Source of the DNA: Blastomussa wellsi
Taxonomy: Eukaryota; Cnidaria; Anthozoa; Scleractinia; Plerogyridae
Assembly: GCA_947652115.1 (NCBI GenBank)
Contig: OX393567.1
Span: 17,169,674-17,233,673, forward strand
Reading direction: 5' to 3'
DNA: 64,000 nt
The translations under genes were made by a program, and so were the position numbers. Below are positions 1-11,600 of the stretch, in pieces; the first letter of the stretch is position 1; each line of letters begins with the position of its first letter. Under the pieces are notes generated by a model. It did not search any database, was not told the DNA's origin, and worked only from the letters and a program-made list of their open reading frames with translations.

Positions 1-218
1 AATAATAATTGTAGTAAATCTTGTAATCTTATGGTTTCAAGCACTGCAATGATAAATGGTGTTTTTAAAATTTAATAATTAGTAAAATTCTTTAGCCTTG
101 TAAATTATTATAACAAGACTTTTCCCATCATATCGCTTTTCGTACTGTAGGCTTTTTAAATTTTTAATTGATTGTTACTAAATAGTTTCTTTGAATTGTA
201 AATAAAGGTTTATATAAC

Positions 219-287
<69 letters not shown>

Positions 288-290
288 TAA
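1..290 (+). repeat. 3' end of a dispersed retroelement with (TAA)n tail
   Basis: AT-rich sequence running into a (TAA)n array at about 219-286. The roughly 120 bases before the array reappear in reverse complement at about 52130-52230, next to another (AAT)n array. The shared piece includes a stretch around 130-215 rich in TTTAAATTTTTAATTGATTG. A conserved 3' end followed by a short microsatellite tail fits a non-LTR retrotransposon end. The family is not identified. Confidence 0.5.
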
Positions 291-299
291 ATCCCCAAG

Positions 300-760
300 A
301 GAGCACCGAAAGAAATAAATCAGCATTGAAATGGTATCAACAGAAACTGGGAAAAAATCCGAGTCCCAGATGACATTTTTTCGGATTTTGACTCTGATTT
401 TTTCTGAGTTTTTGTTGATGCCATTTCAATGTTGATTTATTTCTTTCATTGCTCTCTTGGAGGTTGGTTGGTCACATCCTTGATATGCTTTAATGTGACT
501 GCGTGATGCAGTTAAGAGCTATATGGTTATGTGTGTCTTTCATCATTTGACTGAGTAACTGTGCAATGCAGTTCCAGTCAAGACCCACATTTGACCCTTG
601 CTCACCATAGAGTCTCCAGTAGCTCAGTGATTAGAGCATCCGACTAGATCACGGAGGATCGTGGGTTCATATCCCATCTGGGACTCGGATTTTTTCCGAG
701 TTTCTGTTGATGCCATTTCAATGTTGAATAATAAAAATAAAAATTACAATAATTTATTTC
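300..760 (+). repeat. tRNA-derived SINE with related inverted fragment
   Basis: At 610-686 there is a tRNA-like head. Its 7-bp acceptor stem (GAGTCTC with GGGACTC) is nearly complete, the D arm reads TAGCTCAGTGATTAGAGC (box A) and the T arm GGGTTCATATCCC (box B). It is followed by a body ending TGATGCCATTTCAATGTTGA. At 320-440 a foldback of the same body sequence appears, starting in inverted orientation. The head fused to a repeated body argues for a SINE rather than a working tRNA gene. Confidence 0.6.
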
Positions 761-769
761 ACGTTGTAA

Positions 770-1430
770 CACAGGGATAGACCAATTCCGATATATTAAA
801 ATTCTAACATGGTACCGAGGCTTGGGGGAATAAAACAAAAGAAATTATTCATTCATCCTTAAGCCTCGATGCAAAATCTTTTGCCTCAATGACCCAAACC
901 TCGGCACCATGTAAGAATATCAATATATCGGAATTGGTCTATTGGTTGCCCATTCTCCCGAGCCAAGGGCTCATGATAAAACATATTTAACATTTATTCC
1001 TCAAGCCCAATTGGGCTCTGAGTCAATACCCCATGAGGCCGAAGGCAACCTGCTAAATTATTGATTTATTAATTTAATATTTATTCCTGTATGCCACATT
1101 TGGAGGGAAACAGAAATTAGTTTTTATTTTTTTGGGTAGATACATGTATCAACCCATAACAATTTTATTACAAAGCATGACAGAAATGACTTAAGGGATT
1201 TGTCAAATGCAAGCAGACCAGATTTTGAGTACCAGTACTTATTACATAATTTTTCTCTCGTGAATTTCTTTTTTCTTCTTTTGTTATGTAAACAATAGAA
1301 GAGAAAATATATAGCTCTGTTCTGCAACTTCATTCTATGGTGGCGGCATTGTGTTTCCATTTTTGAGAAACAAACTCTCAAAACAACTTTGGCTACATCT
1401 GCTGACAGATCACAACATTATTGTTAATTT
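770..1430. other. Intergenic repeat-rich DNA 3' of ERAL1
   Basis: No convincing gene. A foldback lies at about 778-950: ATAGACCAATTCCGATATATT near 777 and its inverse near 921-943, with GGTACCGAGGCTTGGG matched by CCCAAACCTCGGCACC. A similar motif recurs near 50908. TTTATT on the + strand at 1065-1070 could serve as the AATAAA polyadenylation signal for ERAL1 on the minus strand. Confidence 0.4.
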
Positions 1431-1434
1431 CATA

Positions 1435-3369
1435 TCAGTAACTGTGAAGAGGTGTATCATAGCCAACTTTCTCACTGTAAGAGACATCAACAGTTAATTC
1501 CACTCGCTGTCCCAGAATTTTTTCTAAATCTTGTAAGACCAAACCTCTCAACTGATCTAATTTCTCCAGTACGCATCTTCGCTGGCTCTTCTTGCGGCAG
1601 TACAGCTGGTGATGGATTCTCCAATGGCCTTCCCTGGCTTCACACAATACACTCACCTAAATATTTTGAAATAAAACACTGTTTAGAATACCATCTATAC
1701 GCCAGGGATAAATTGATTCAAGTGAAGCCACTAACATACATTATATCCCCTCAGTAAAGAAAAGGTTACCGGTAAGTTAATTAATAAAGTTATGGTTATC
1801 AAAAAATAAATTGTTATAATTATCCATATCACAGTGCTTGGTTCATCTCCTTCACAGCTGATTTTTGGTGTGTGTATGTGTGTGTGTGTGGGGAGGTGGG
1901 AAGCGATGTGTGACATGCCCAAAAATGGCTGCAAAGGAGTTCAGTTGAGAAGAAAAGACAGTTGTACATGCATTCTGATTGTAATTTTACAGGCTAGGTA
2001 CCAGGAAATTAAAGCCCAATTTACTGTATTCTGTATTTAGTGCTCCAAGCTTAGGCCTGGACCGTCAGGGTCAAGAGGTTGCACTCTTGAGAGGGCTATT
2101 TAACTCTGACAGTGTTTTGTACCATTCAAGTAATAATGTATGGATACCAGCTTAATGTTAAGTTGACCAGGCCAAAGTTCTGGGGAATAACCTGTCATCT
2201 ACAGTAATAGCATTGCATTCATAATAATGGCAAGGCCATTGGTGGTTAGACTCCCTGGTGGCTAGTACCTGACGTTAATAACTGGCAGTCTAGGGAAGAG
2301 GCCTTGGGTGTCGCACATGACTCCCCTCCTAAATTTTTCAATCCCCTCAAGCTCAAGGTCTGGATCCTAAACTGGTAATCTTGACCTCTGGCTGTGTGTG
2401 CTTATAACGGAAATGTTTGGAACCTACCTGCCTTATTTGCCATGGTATTTCATGTTCATACAACAGCAAAAGTTTCTCTCTAAAGGTCTCCTGCATTAGT
2501 TGGTCAAAGTTTTGGTCCGTGCTCACATCGGCAGGAAATAGCCATTCACTAGGCTTGCTTTTAACAGCAAAGTACTCTTTGATTTCATCAACCCCATCTC
2601 CAGTTTTTGCAGAGACCATGAATACATGTTCAAACCTACTCCAGCCTCCCTTACTCTTGTACCCCCAAGTGTCCTTTTCACGATCCTGCAACAATGTACT
2701 GGCTAAATCTAGTAAAACTGATTTTGTTTTAAGGTTGTCAATCTTGTTTAAGATCAGAATTGATGGCAAATCTGCATGATTCTCCAGGGAGGTTAAGATT
2801 GTTTCATGAATTGATTTATTTCTTTTCCTGTCAGTTGCATCAATTAACACTGCAATGATATCTGCATCATGTAGAGCATCTCTTGGAGCCCGCATGTGCT
2901 CCCGACTCATTTTTAATCTCCTTGCTTCGGGGAGGTTTACTATCCCAGGGGTATCAAGCAGAACTATTTGAGAATCCCCCACAGTGAAAACGCCAATGGT
3001 CTGTCTTCGCGTGGTATGTGGTACGGCTGTTACTGCACAGATCTTCTCTCCAATAAGGCAGTTTGTTAATGTTGACTTTCCACTGTTCGCCTCTCCTATA
3101 ATTGCCACTTTTAACAGCTTTGATTGCGGAGATTCTTCATTTTTTGAACTATTCTTCTGAAGGTTCCAATCATCCTTATGTGTTGAGCTGTTTGAACTTT
3201 CGTCACTTGTAAAATCGCTTTGGCGCCGAATTAAGCATCCAGTAGCCAACTTCTGCAAAGCATAAACACGATTCGTATAGTTTTGTTGAGTCACGCTAGA
3301 AAACATACTTTCCCTGAAGAGAAAACTCGTTTTCCTGCCACAAAAACGTAACAACGTGAATGCCGCCAT
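1435..3369 (-). CDS. ERAL1: ERAL1-like mitochondrial Era GTPase (2 exons)
   Basis: Exons (minus): 3369-2428 and 1656-1435, with donor GTAGGT and acceptor TTTAG. The join is in phase 0 and gives 387 aa. The start at 3369 is chosen because it opens a basic, mitochondrial-presequence-like stretch (MAAFTLLRFCGRK). The frame stays open upstream to 3513 with two earlier ATGs, so a longer N terminus is possible. GTPase motifs: G1 GEANSGKST (about 92-100), G2 TTRRQT (119-124), G3 DTPG (139-142), G4 NKID (208-211), G5 SAK (253-255). This is the Era order, and RRQT is Era-specific. Exon 2 encodes the KH domain, ending LGQRVELTVDV. Family role: small mitoribosomal subunit assembly through 12S rRNA binding. 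Oddity: the KH GxxG loop is missing (VLEKLDQL instead). The gene is divergent from the arrestin-like gene, with 280 bp between start codons. Confidence 0.92.
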
Positions 3370-3649
3370 GTTGTTTTGTGTCTGGACCCAGGCTCCCTCT
3401 GTTAGTTTGAACAACATTTTCTTCGTCTGAAGTTTTGTCTTTACTACAAAGTTCGCGGAAGGAAAGGGCTCAGTTGTAAGCGGAAGGAATGCTGAATAGT
3501 CGTCGAATGACACATTTGCCCCTCTGAATCATGCAGTTACTTGAAGTTAGCTGAGTTCAGCATTATCCTAAACGCAAACATTTTGCAATTGAATCGATGA
3601 TGCAAATGTCCAGAAGGATTTTGCCCCCGAAGATATAATTGTCGTGAAA
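3370..3649. promoter_or_regulatory. Putative bidirectional promoter ERAL1 / arrestin-like gene
   Basis: Only 280 bp separate the two divergent start codons, or 136 bp if ERAL1 starts at 3513. No TATA box or other core motif could be assigned by eye. The call rests on head-to-head spacing alone. Confidence 0.5.
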
Positions 3650-6600
3650 ATGAGCATCAACAGAATTGCAATAAGAACAAACAAGGGAGATTATCTTGGA
3701 GGGGAAAAGATCTATGGGTGAGTACGATCAATAGTTTGCTTCTTAATCTGTATGGATTCGCACGCTTCGTTCAAGGTCCATGCATGGCCTCGGTGGTCGT
3801 CAAGAGATCAGGTTCGCGCGTGAACAAGCATGTATGTCCTTCGAATGACCTGAATGCAGCAATTATTGATTAGAAATGGTTGCTTTTTGTTAGTATGTTG
3901 CATTCAAAGCGTACATTTGAAGCGAAAATGGCTCCAAATTAATCCTCTCAGCATTTCAGCTGTAGTAAAGAAAGAGTTCAAAGAGGGGTGGTGAAGGGTG
4001 TAATTGACATAATAAATTATAATTTATCGATTTAGCCAAGCCTAAGCGGGCCTCCTTACTTTTTGCTGGTTCTTAAATGAATATTTGAGAAAATGATCTA
4101 CATGAAAATACTACAGTACGCAACTCCTGAAGAAATATTTTGTTGACAAAATAATCAGAATTAATCATCAACACCAATTGCAGAAATTCTGCTGAGGATG
4201 GCCATGAAAAACTACAAAGTCGAAAAAAATTCAGACCTGAGCCTGCGATACAATGGAAAACCATTACCTGGTCAGCAGTCAACTTCCAAAAACTATTTAT
4301 TCTATTGTTGTACTATCTATTTTACTATTTATTCTATCTACAGTTGTATTACTATCAAAATCACTAGAGTGGTAAACTGCAGTCGCTAAATTTTGTCTCG
4401 CACTGTGCCAATCCCGATCACGTGAGTTAAAAAATTTTATCACGTGGACACTGTTTATTTATTGAAAAGCAAACAGAAAGCTTTGTGACTTTCGGATACT
4501 CTTTGCTGCACAACAAATTAAATCCATTAAAATGAAACAAAACCTGCCTTTCTTTCATCCTGAATACATCCCGTGAGTTTTCCGACTCTGTTTGCTTGAT
4601 AGCGTCATTATTGTTGTGACAAATTCTGGAAAAACGATGTTCACATGGTTGTTCACATGACCATGAAGTGATCATTAAAATCACATCATCGCTGATAGGA
4701 CGCTCGCAAACACAAAACCATGTGACAATTTTTTTCAGATCACGTGTTAAGAATCAAACTGCTTCGAATTCAAATTTCTAACAGCAGTTTTACCACTCTA
4801 GTGATTTTGATAGTATACTATCAGAAGCCCATCATCTGGACTAGGTGATGGGCTTCTGATACTATTTATTCTGTTGTTTCTCACATTACCAGGCACCAAC
4901 CAATAGCATAGCTCCATCTTTCTGTGTATAAACCACATGCAACCCACAATTCCTTGATTTGCTCTGACGAAGGACTAATGCTAGAAACGTCAGCTCTCAA
5001 ATTTCTTTACGGTGGCCAATTCACATTATCAGCCCAGTTGATAAAACCATATTATCTTCCAAAAAACTGTGTGCCCTTGATGAGCCCTAAGCTGAGCCTG
5101 CAATATGTTCATGTGATACTGGTCAGTGGATACCTTGTTTTGACAGTTGTCAATTGGCCACTTTCGCTATATTAAAATTCAGCTTGGTGGCGAGGCCTAG
5201 AGGACACAAACAAAGAAATAAAAAAGCATATTTATTAATTTCTTTTGTTTGTGTCCTCTGGACCTCGCGAAAGTGGCCTATTGTATGGGGCTCCGCTCTG
5301 CGGCCTTTTGGGCCACCGGAGCTCCGAAACTCGACTGTAAGCAACTCAACTGGTGTTTCGACGTCTTTTTTAAAAAAGAGATAAACATGGAACTAAACAT
5401 CCTGCTTTCAGTTGATCCCCTCCATTGCATTCTGCACTATCCTTTGAGTTTGGTTATGTTGTTATTTTTAGAAACATTTTATGACGAAACAAATCGCTCG
5501 CAAATTTCAAATCTTCATGCATGCGATATACCTGTAGTATAAGTGGCAATTTGATTGGTTCTTGATAGTAGCCCAGTTCTGATTGGTGTGAAGTTATACA
5601 TACATGACTTGTCCATCCAACCACTGACTAGCCAAATACGTCTCCAAGACAGCTAAAAGTTTTTTTTTTTTGCAAAGAAATAACTCAAAAATTAAGCACC
5701 TTGTCTGACAAGGTTTTCAGCACAATTCTCTCAGCTAGCACGAGTTCAAGCCAGAATCCAACATTATTTATTAGCCACTGTCATACAATAGGCATGTAGT
5801 TCTGTTGGTCTTCTAGTGTAGCAGTTACAACTCCTCAAGCTCAAACCTGATGACCTTTATTTTGTCATTTTTAGTGTAAAAATTTACACAGTGTTCGTTA
5901 TTTTGATTTTTAGAACTGTGTACTTATGGATATGTGGCACTGATCCATGTAGAGGAGTGAAACTGAAATTTACAGGATATGAGAAATGTGAGCAGGTTTT
6001 GATATGCATTCTACTTGTCAAAAATTTGTGATTCTAGAAAATATCCATGATGTCTAAAATCGTTCTGTGGCAATGGTATTATACCTGAATGTATATGACT
6101 GTAAAATGATTTCTAGGTGAATGGGAATTGCGTGAAGTACAGCAGGATGAAGAAACTAAGTTACCAGTTGAAAAGATAGAAACCAAACAGGCCAGGAGAG
6201 ACATGTTTAGAGCTGAACTGCGGCTCATTGAATATCCTGGTAATATTCCCATTTCCTTGAATACTTCAATTTTCTGGGAAGCTTGCTGTTAGCTGATTGC
6301 TGTAGCTCAGCTATAATGCTTTTGTTACTCATTTACTCCACTAATTGGAGTGCATAAAATGGTTCGGAAAAAAATTAACCACTGGGAGAAATTGAACTAC
6401 ATAACAACATCTACATAACTTCTTTCAGTCAACTGCTCCACTCTCTGGGCCTGTGCCTTCACCCATGCTGCACCTGTTTTGTGAAAGTCATTACCATAGA
6501 CTGTAAGATCAAGTAACAACATCTCAATAGACCTCTTCAGCTTCGGATGTAAATTGCCCGTTCTGGATCATGTGATGCTCTCTTTGACTCTATTTGTCCT

Positions 6601-8610
6601 TTGTTTATCTGCAAATTATTCGTTCATTTTCACATGATTTTGTTTGGATTTGAAAGAACTAATTCTCAAGGGTAACATCGTGGTCTGCAATGGGACAACA
6701 AACAAACCAAGCTAAAGAGGTCTATTAAAAAGAAAATGACTGCAAACATTTCTTTTTAAAAACACAATTTGTGAACAGTACCGGTAGTTAGGATATTACA
6801 GTGAAATCTGGAATCCATGAACACTTAAAATTATTTCTGGAATAATTATTGTTTCTCTACCAGTCAGATGCGACATGAAACTGCAAGACGTAACCTCAAA
6901 GGTTTGGATTAGTCATGAGACATGTTTGCTTTTTCTTCTATGATAATATTGTTAGAAAATACTGAAATTCTCATTATTGTTCTATTTCTGAGCTTGTGCA
7001 TAATATGCAAAGAATAATCATGGCCAATATTTTACTGAAAGAGATGCTGCATTCAATTATAATTCGAGTTGCTCTCAGAGACGCTGTCTGGCTGTGTCTG
7101 ATTGTGTTTGTTTGAAACAACATCTCCTTTCAGTGAAATATCGTTCATACTGGTAGTTTATTCTCTTCTAATGCGTGAACTTACAATAGTATAACAATTT
7201 CAGCATTGTTAACAGTAAAATTGTGGAAGAAAAAGCCAACACGTTGTTTCGTGACTAATTGAACCTTTCAGCTAATCACTCTTTCAGTTTGCTGCAGTTT
7301 CGTCTTGTGGTTTCATCTTGCATCTGATTGGTTGCAAAACTAGACATCCCAGAAATAACTTTTTAGGTGTCCACGGCCTTCTAGGTTTCACTGTAATTTT
7401 GTTTCATGTTTTCCTTTTTATTTTTATGCACTTTAATTTGAATATTATTTTATAGTATTGTTCTATATAAATTTACTGGTATTGATTATTATTAAACACA
7501 CAGTGCCACAGTAAAGTATGTAGTAACTCTCAAATAATATGATACCATTCATATATTATTTCAGTTTATATTTTGTGAATGAGTGCACAGTCATATAAAT
7601 GCCACTTAAAATAAATCTCTTGCTTTAAAGATGACCTCAGTTTTAAAAATTTCATGGCTTACATCGCTTCATGGCTTATTATTTCTTGTGTAGATGGAAT
7701 ACCTATGGGATGCTATGCTTATCCATTTCATTACACTTTGCAGCAAGGTTTACCAGGTATGACAATAATTTTTAATTTGAAGCAGTTTGAATGACACTTA
7801 AAAAATTAAAGAAAGGCAGCAATGTCCAACAGAAGCAACAGCAATGATATAATGGCAGTGAAACAACAGCAAAGAAAAAATATGTCTAACAGAGTAAATT
7901 ACAAACAGAGTAATGCTTGCTTGTCACCAAGAGTTGATTTTAACTATTGTGATGTTTATTACGACATGAAACTTAGATTAACTTGGTTTGGGATCATAAC
8001 GATTGATTATAAAATGCTCAGTTCCAATAAAAATATCCATACCTCCCCCAATTCCAAGGAAGCTTTTTGGAACTTATACGCAAATGATGCAAGCAAGGGA
8101 GACTTCAAAATTTTACACTGTAAATAAAAAAAGGTAAACACCACTTACTGGTTTACAATTTGTGCACTGTTGAGTTATGGATGTGTGCAGGAGTTTGGGT
8201 AAGCATGACAGAAGCACAAGAGTCACTCGAGGCATTAGCCAAGAGCAACTCTTCATTCTGGAATGCTTAGCAAACATCCCAAGTGCATCTCAATAGACTG
8301 TTGAGAGTGGCATTTGATTCTGCAAATCCTTTACAGGAAGAATTATTTAATAAATAAGTAATTATTGCATTGCATTGAATGTTGTATTGTATCCATTTTT
8401 TTTAATTATAGCAAGTAATATTAAGGTGCATGGTTTACTATTTTAAGTTTTCTTAGACACATTTGTGTGTGCCCAGGTTTTTTCTCAAGAATTAAACATG
8501 AATGACAGTACATATAGGTATCAGCTAATCAGTTAAAGGAGTGACTGGAGCTAGTTATTTGTTCGACAACTTAAATTACCCTTAAAATTTAGGAAACCTA
8601 AAAATAATAG

Positions 8611-8655
<45 letters not shown>

Positions 8656-11600
8656 GTATAACAATATAATTTGGTTTTATCAACTGGGTTGATAATGTCA
8701 ATTGGCCACCGTAAAGAGATTCAAGTGCTGACGTTTCGAGCGTTAGCCCTTCGTCGGAGTGAATCAAGGAATTGTGCGTTGTGTGTCTTTATATACAGAA
8801 AGATGGAGCTTCGCTATTGGCTGGTGCCTGGTAACGTGAAAAGGAAGGAAGAAAAACACCAAAGGAGTGATACTAAACCAAAAAGGAACAAGGATGGGGA
8901 AGATTGAAACGGATTGGAAGATTGATTTTGAAAAGTTCAGCCTGTAGTAGGCTAAAATTTTCAAAGTACACTAATGATGACATAGCTCCTTTAAGAACCT
9001 TGCAGTACTATGAGTACTAAATGAATGATGATTTGTTTTAAATTCATTAATTGGTAGAAAAACAAAGTTATTAGTTAAGTAGAATTAGTTTCACTAATGT
9101 TTTTTCCTGTATTGAGCCCCTTGTGTCATGCCCTGTAAGTGAACACAAGTTCAAGCTATCCACAAGTGTGCACTTGTCGACAAATTAAACAATTGGAGCA
9201 CATGCTCACTATATCATTATATTTAACAATAATGTTTAGTTCAGGAGCGTTTACCGAGGAAGTATCCCTGACTGCTCCTCTATGTTAAATGCTCTCACTG
9301 ACAGGATCTTTTGAATTGAATGGGAATCAAGCAAATGGAGACAATTGGAAAGCAAAGATTGTGTATAAAGTGGAAGCTGAAGTTGACAGACCTGGATCAG
9401 GAGAGGTTCTTAAGGTCAGATGTTCTCAAGAAAAGAAGTTAATCAAATTTGTCAACTTGTTAACAGTTTGATGTTTCACTGCTAATTTTGTTTTACAGTA
9501 ATTTTTAGGGATTAGCATAGTCACAATGGTCATTAAGTGCAACGTAAATGCCAAAAATGTCAGAATGACCAAGTTTGAGGCCCCTGCATGACATTGCAGA
9601 GTGAGTTTTTGTGAAGATAAATTTGAATTTGAAGAATACCGGTAGATCATCAGGGATTTCAAAATACTTTGGAGTAGGTGTCATCGACTGGTAGAGTAGG
9701 CGGCTGTTATAAGTGAGCGTTTTGGTCACAAGCTGATTGCTATGACCAGAGTAGCCAGCGGCATAATAGTCAAGTAGCCGGCGGAACTCCATTTAAGGGT
9801 TTGGAATAGACTTGTAAATTCATTCTGTAAATTTCTTTAGGCCTCGCAGGTCATCACTGTAAATGAACATCTTCCCCTGACATCCTTCGAACCTGAGGTC
9901 ATGACGGAACGCAGAACTGTCAAGATTTGTTGCTGCATTCCAAATGGAGATGTTTTGCTAAATGCCTGGTAATAGTATTGACATGTTTCTTTTTGCTACA
10001 TTCTTATTGAATTTCACAATGATTATTTGACGATAAATTATTCATTTTCAATTGATGTTCTTGGTGTTATTTTTAAAAGGCAAATTAAGCACCCTAAGTC
10101 AACAGTAATAATATTGGCATGTTTCTTTTTGCTTCACTCCAATGATGATGATTCATTTTCATTTTCTTGGTATTGTTTTTAAAAGGTGAATTAAACAACC
10201 TATAATAAGCAAAGACATGCCACTGATCTCCTGTGTTGTTCTTCCCTAGACTGTTCACAGCCGCTCTATTTTTTCAATGCGAAAGAAAGTGCGTGAGCAC
10301 AAAACACAGAGAGCGAAGCGCTTGGAGGTGGGGGCGGGAAGCGAGCGAAAGAAAAAAATAGAACGGCTGTGGACATCTTTGTTAAAAAGTGGACTTATTA
10401 GACTCCTCCCCCTATTATCGCCTTGTCGTTATCAGCTCCGCCCCGTGACCTATTAATCAAATTGGACCAATAATATTTGAGCAGTAAATGGCTAGTTGTT
10501 TAATTGGCTTAAGTATCAGTTGGCAAAACAACAACACGTGAAACAGAATTAGAACAACATGCACGTTCGTTATTGAGGATGTTATCTGAGACAAAGCCTA
10601 CACAATTTATCAATGCGAGTGATGGAGGAAAAATACGAAAAACTAGTGGGCTGTGAACAGTCTATGAGACGTAATTTTAGATCTTTTAAGTGTTCGATGG
10701 CTGTGAACCACAGGAATAATGCATGCTCGGTATGAACTAACAGCAATAAAACAGTCGCGGTTGATAGGATTTATCACTATAATGTTGAACAAACAGTGAA
10801 TACCGTATTCGTAAGTATTCTTTTTAAGACGCGATATTTTAATAATAAAGAACAAATCTTACCACGTCTCTACAGTGTGACACTCGTCAACTACAAGGAG
10901 CGAGACACAATCGTGCAAGGAAGAATATTATTTCTTCAAATTATTCTGAAATTTTGGATCAAGAAAGTCCTCCGCTGTTTCGCGATCGACTGAAGCACAC
11001 TTGCACCATTTGTCGACAAAACGGAACACGCAGCTCTTCTATCTCTTGAATCTGTTCATTCATTATATACTCTTGAGCGGGAAAACCATGAGAACGACAA
11101 CATTCCGATAAAATTGTAACTCCATGGCCGCCGGGAAGAGCTGATAAATAAGACTTTTTTTCCGAAGACGGTCGGCAGAATCATTACAACGTCCTTCGAC
11201 TGAAGATGTTTAACGCCGTCTTTCTTTTCATCTTTGAGCAACGACACGTGAGGGAATCTTTCTGGACAGAAATCTATGAGCCGGTCCATCACGATATCAC
11301 AATGGCTTTTGAGTGATGACAACTGCTTCAAACCGCAAGACGCGCAAGAAATCAATCATGATCGGCGGTTGTCTAGGAGATGACACTTTTGTCCCCTTTC
11401 GACCAATGGGAATTTTCCGTTTCTGGAGAACGGGGAATTCACTTTTTCTCAAAGATGTCCACACTCCGTCTATATTTTTGCTTCCTGCCCCCTACCCCTT
11501 CGTGCCTCATGTTTTGCACTGGAGTCCAGTTCTCTTGCGATTCGTTCACTGCATTCGCCGATCGAGGGAAAATATGAAAAAATAGCGGACTGTGAACAGT

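Larger units (their letters stand above)
4020..5180 (+). repeat. Dispersed repeat (family X) interrupted by a nested insertion
   Basis: Sequence from TTTAGCCAAGCCTAAG (about 4033) through the GGTCAGCAGTCAACTTCC region (4270-4287) continues after 5056 with TTGATGAGCCCTAAGCTGAGCC and then CATGTGATACTGGTCAGTGG. The same order occurs uninterrupted at 55930-56240, which acts as the empty-site control. Another partial copy lies at 15846-16035. Family not recognised. It lies in arrestin intron 1. Confidence 0.65.
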
